Of a DNA stretch of 64,000 nucleotides, positions 63,777-64,000 are shown in pieces. The notes below the pieces were generated by a model. It had not been told where the DNA came from. It searched no databases and was given only the letters and a program-made list of their open reading frames with translations. This stretch comes from Palaemon carinicauda (taxonomy: Eukaryota > Arthropoda > Malacostraca > Decapoda > Palaemonidae). Each line of letters opens with the position of its first letter. The first letter of the stretch is position 1. Made by a program: the position numbers and the translations under genes. The stretch covers positions 102,436,938-102,500,937 of the forward strand of contig NC_090744.1 of the NCBI RefSeq assembly GCF_036898095.1, written 5' to 3'.

Positions 63777-63783
63777 ATTCTAT

Positions 63784-63943
<160 letters not shown>

Positions 63944-64000
63944 TATTTGTCATCATCCTTAACCTCCCTCCTTATAACCATTGAGATAGAGAGAGGGAAA

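Overview
This is a eukaryotic, AT-rich, repeat-laden window. It has no bacterial gene organisation: no operons, no ribosome binding sites and no long uninterrupted host ORFs. Three things point to an arthropod and most probably a decapod crustacean: several DIRS-type tyrosine-recombinase retrotransposons, very long (GA)n/(TC)n and (TA)n microsatellites, and a tRNA-headed SINE of a type I associate from memory with decapods. The species cannot be told from the sequence.

Almost all recognisable coding sequence belongs to retroelements. Four DIRS-like elements can be delimited by their own termini. Each shows the diagnostic arrangement of inverted terminal repeats (ITRs) plus an internal complementary region (ICR) that is complementary to both outer ends. 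Element A is only a 3' end (1-335). Element B (about 3694-11440) has dead gag, pol and recombinase genes but ITRs identical over 159 bp. Element C (about 26892-33406) is the best preserved, with gag, RT/RNase H/methylase-like pol and an intact tyrosine recombinase, and ITRs identical over 154 bp. Element D (about 49255-58056) is an older, 8.8-kb copy with many stops and frameshifts. A fifth, heavily decayed DIRS-like copy (E) appears to lie on the minus strand at roughly 43.4-48.5 kb and carries a SINE insertion.

Element C sits inside a minus-strand CR1-superfamily non-LTR retrotransposon (24671-34710), splitting its endonuclease from its reverse transcriptase. That non-LTR element is flanked on both sides by (GA)n tracts, as if it had inserted into, or grown out of, a GA microsatellite. 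Element B carries a 5S rRNA-like insert inside its RT gene and layered tandem repeats inside its gag.

Region by region: 1-600 DIRS termini; 0.6-3.7 kb AT-rich, empty; 3.7-11.4 kb element B; 11.4-24.6 kb AT-rich with microsatellites, a 1-kb inverted repeat (14.97-15.99 kb) and a 29-bp minisatellite (23.06-24.34 kb); 24.6-34.8 kb CR1-like element with DIRS C inside it; 34.8-43.3 kb AT-rich; 43.4-48.5 kb decayed DIRS E plus SINE; 49.3-58.1 kb DIRS D; 59.4-61.6 kb degenerate TAAGG repeat; 62.7-64 kb microsatellites and a small fold-back.

The only hint of a host gene is on the minus strand: a 139-nt open exon with good splice sites (48734-48872) and a phase-compatible candidate last exon (40189-40270) followed by an AATAAA. 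I do not recognise the encoded protein. All identities come from reading motifs by eye, and no search was run.
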